Below, one piece after another: positions 61,628 through 63,763 of a stretch of DNA of 63,763 nt. The stretch is from an uncultured Acetatifactor sp. Lineage in GTDB: Bacteria > Bacillota > Clostridia > Lachnospirales > Lachnospiraceae. The translations under genes were made by a program, and so were the position numbers. The stretch covers positions 1 to 63,763 of the forward strand of contig CANPYT010000009.1 of the NCBI GenBank assembly GCA_947588705.1. Reading direction: 5' to 3'. Each line of letters opens with the position of its first letter. Position 1 is the stretch's first letter. Below the pieces are notes generated by a model. The model was not told the origin of the DNA, ran no database searches, and was given only the letters and a program-made list of their open reading frames with translations.

Positions 61628-63763
61628 TTATTTCCTGTCCGTGCGTTCTTTCAGGATGGTCATGAGGATTTCCAGCAGCTTTTCCACGTCGATCGGTTTT
61701 GCGATGTGCGCGTTCATGCCGCATTCAAGCGCCTGCCTGCGATCCTCGTCAAACGCGTTGGCCGTCATGGCTACGATCGGGATGCCCGCAAGATCCGGAT
61801 CGTCCAGCGCCCGGATGGCCCGGGTGGCGTCATAGCCGTTCATTTTCGGCATCTGGATATCCATGAGGACAAGGGAATAATAGCCCGGGGCGGAGTTCTT
61901 CACTTTCTCCACAGCGACGGTGCCGTCCTCGGCTGTCTCCACGATAAACCCGCTGTCGGTAAGGATCTCCACCGCGATTTCCCGGTTCAGCTCATTGTCC
62001 TCGGTCAGGAGCAGGCGCGTACCCCGGATATATTCCGACAGGTTGGGGATAGGATCCTGCTGCTGTGCGTTAAGCTTTTTGCCGGTGGCCATGATCAGGG
62101 TATCTCTGAGCTCGGAGAGGAAGATCGGTTTGTTGCAGAAAGCGGTCACTCCCGCCGCCCGCGCCTCTTCCTCGAAAGCGGTCCAGTCATAGGCCGTGAC
62201 CACAATGATCGGCGTACTGTCTCCCACGACGGAACGGATCTGCCGCACCACTTCCAGCCCGCTTAAGTCCGGAAGCAACCAGTCTATGATATAAGCGTGG
62301 TACTCATCCCCCAGCTCATACGCCTGCTTGGCATGGAGGACGGCCTCCCTCCCGTGCAGGACCCACTCGGAGCGCATACCGATCTGGCGCAGCATTTTTG
62401 TGACGCTGTCGCAGGTGACAAAACTATCGTCCACCACAAGGGCATGAAGGCCCTGAAGCTCCTGGACGATCTCCACCTTCTGCGGCTCCGCCCGGAGACG
62501 GAAATCAAGGTTGATGATAAACTCTGTTCCCTTACCCTGCTCGGTCTGCAGCTCGATAGTTCCCCCCATCGTATCAATGATATTTTTTGTGATGGCCATG
62601 CCAAGCCCCGTGCCCTGTATGCCGCTGGCAGTGGTGTTGCGCTCCCGCTCAAAAGGCTCGAAGATATGTTCCTTAAATTCCGGGCTCATGCCGATACCTG
62701 TGTCCTTGACCCGGATCTCATAAGAGCCGTAGCCCTTGGGCGCACGTGGCTTCTGCCGGATCGTCAGCGCCACGGTGCCCCCCGCGGGGGTAAACTTGAT
62801 GGCATTGGAGAGAAGATTCAGCAGCACCTGGTTTACATGCAGCTTGTCACAGTAGATATCCTCGTCGATGACATCCACCGTGTCCATAAAGAAGTTGAGC
62901 TGCTTGGAATGCATCTGCGTCTGTATGATATTGCGCATATCCCGGAAAATATCCGAGATGGAACATTCCTTTTCCTCGATGTTCAGCTTGCCGGATTCGA
63001 TGCGGCTCATGTCCAGGATATCGTTGATCAGGGAGAGCAGGTGATTGCTGGAAGAGAGAATCTTTTTCAGGTATTCCTGCGTCCGCTCCCGGTTGTCCAG
63101 ATTGGCCTGGGCCAGCGTCGTAAAGCCGATGATAGCGTTCATCGGAGTGCGAATGTCGTGCGACATATTGGAGAGGAAGGCGCTCTTGGCCCGGTCGGCC
63201 GCCTCCGCTTTCTGCAGTTTTTCGGTGAGCATCGCGTGTTCTATTTCCTGTTCCATCAGCTGCTTTGCGTTGCGCCGCATCCACAGGTAGTACAGAATAA
63301 CCGTGGCAGCCATCATCACACCCAGTAAGATACAGACACGCCGCACCGCGAAGACGCTGGCAAAAGCCTCCCTTTCCGGCACATCGACCGCGATCGACCA
63401 TTTATTGACCCCGATGGGGGCATAGTACATGTACTCCCAGCCATCGGTGTCGGGTGTGCGGTAGATGACGAAACCAGAGTTCATTTTGGTCAGATCGTCC
63501 GTGTATTTCTCCCAAGTCTTGTCGCCCTTGGTCTTACGGTTGGAGGAAAAGTCGGAAATGTTCCCCAGCGTGTCATGCCAGGTATCCACCAGGAAATCCC
63601 CGGATCTCGTGTCGATAATATAGATGTAAGCTTTCGCGTTGTAAATATTGTCGATATTGAGGCTGTCGGGCAGACTCTCCAGATCGGTGACGCCGTAAAG
63701 CAGGGCAACGGTCTCCCCGTCCTGGATGATCGGCACAAAATGCCGCAGGATCGGCTGGCCGGT
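61628..63763 (-). CDS. Hybrid sensor histidine kinase with two receiver domains (5' end outside window)
   Basis: The frame is open to the right edge, so the N-terminus is missing. Visible in order (712 residues): end of an extracellular Cache-type sensor (about 1-130), one membrane segment (RRVCILLGVMMAATVILYYL), HisKA with the phosphorylated His in FLSNMSHDIRTPMNAI, HATPase (DTGIGMSPEFKEH, GTGLGMAITKNIID), first receiver (ALVVDDSF, IIDWLLPDLSG), second receiver (RLLLTEDNELNRE, LVLMDIQMPKMNGYDA, VAMTANAF). It starts a phosphorelay from an extracellular signal. No output regulator is adjacent. Confidence 0.92.
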   Translation of the reverse strand, partial: TGQPILRHFVPIIQDGETVALLYGVTDLESLPDSLNIDNIYNAKAYIYIIDTRSGDFLVDTWHDTLGNISDFSSNRKTKGDKTWEKYTDDLTKMNSGFVIYRTPDTDGWEYMYYAPIGVNKWSIAVDVPEREAFASVFAVRRVCILLGVMMAATVILYYLWMRRNAKQLMEQEIEHAMLTEKLQKAEAADRAKSAFLSNMSHDIRTPMNAIIGFTTLAQANLDNRERTQEYLKKILSSSNHLLSLINDILDMSRIESGKLNIEEKECSISDIFRDMRNIIQTQMHSKQLNFFMDTVDVIDEDIYCDKLHVNQVLLNLLSNAIKFTPAGGTVALTIRQKPRAPKGYGSYEIRVKDTGIGMSPEFKEHIFEPFERERNTTASGIQGTGLGMAITKNIIDTMGGTIELQTEQGKGTEFIINLDFRLRAEPQKVEIVQELQGLHALVVDDSFVTCDSVTKMLRQIGMRSEWVLHGREAVLHAKQAYELGDEYHAYIIDWLLPDLSGLEVVRQIRSVVGDSTPIIVVTAYDWTAFEEEARAAGVTAFCNKPIFLSELRDTLIMATGKKLNAQQQDPIPNLSEYIRGTRLLLTEDNELNREIAVEILTDSGFIVETAEDGTVAVEKVKNSAPGYYSLVLMDIQMPKMNGYDATRAIRALDDPDLAGIPIVAMTANAFDEDRRQALECGMNAHIAKPIDVEKLLEILMTILKERTDRK

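Overview
The window looks like chromosome of an anaerobic, carbohydrate-degrading gut bacterium of the class Clostridia, most likely a Lachnospiraceae member. This is inferred from the GC-rich core with AGGAGG-type ribosome binding sites, rubrerythrin, PocR and methyl-accepting proteins, a CBM26 surface protein, and the style of the mobile-element remnants; no rRNA is present to confirm it. Two zones stand out: a GC-rich core with many sugar genes (about 0.4-44 kb, plus the right-edge kinase) and an AT-rich accessory island (about 46-61.5 kb).

Layout. 0-3 kb: start of an outgoing gene and an alpha-L-rhamnosidase. 2.8-8.5 kb: a minus-strand run of poorly known genes (large soluble protein, membrane protein, predicted PD-(D/E)XK protein, membrane protein with seven 10-residue repeats, WYL regulator, small hypothetical). 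8.6-12 kb: a duplicated rhamnosidase scrap, a large solute-binding-like lipoprotein and a DUF4352 lipoprotein. 12-17 kb: a five-gene operon for unsaturated uronates (kduI, SDR dehydrogenase, RpiB/DhuI-type isomerase, KDPG aldolase fused to a VOC domain, KDG kinase) behind a promoter with a palindromic operator. 17-29 kb: C26 amidohydrolase, DUF2974 protein, citrate synthase, class II aldolase, PocR-MCP protein, GH27, spermidine-synthase-like membrane protein, rubrerythrin, MCP. 29.6 kb: tRNA-Pro(AGG). 30-36 kb: RumA-type methyltransferase, GH2 beta-galactosidase, PepD. 36.7-44 kb: a maltodextrin locus (triple-CBM26 surface protein, binding protein, two permeases, GH13, LacI regulator) without its own ATPase. 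44.5 kb: tRNA-Asn, then a frameshifted pyruvate kinase.

Accessory island: XRE-ImmA/IrrE plus PIN pair, an XRE-TPR regulator, a methyltransferase-kinase fusion, a two-gene module whose proteins carry matching RHIM-like motifs, a decayed IS4-type element that interrupts a P-loop gene, a type II restriction-modification system with a NotI-like (frameshifted) nuclease and an operator inside its promoter, a decaying ABC exporter operon (nonsense mutation, truncated S26 peptidase), an AraC/GyrI-like regulator and a truncated UPF0175/DUF3368 pair. A hybrid histidine kinase leaves the right edge.

Most interesting: (1) the adjacent genes at 51.4-52.2 kb, one DUF6232-like membrane protein with a C-terminal RHIM-like motif and one small coiled-coil protein with an N-terminal copy, a candidate amyloid-signalling pair; (2) a recurring GC-rich hairpin directly upstream of the ribosome binding site of eight unrelated genes on both strands, with covarying stems; (3) a family of about 160-bp inverted-terminal elements.
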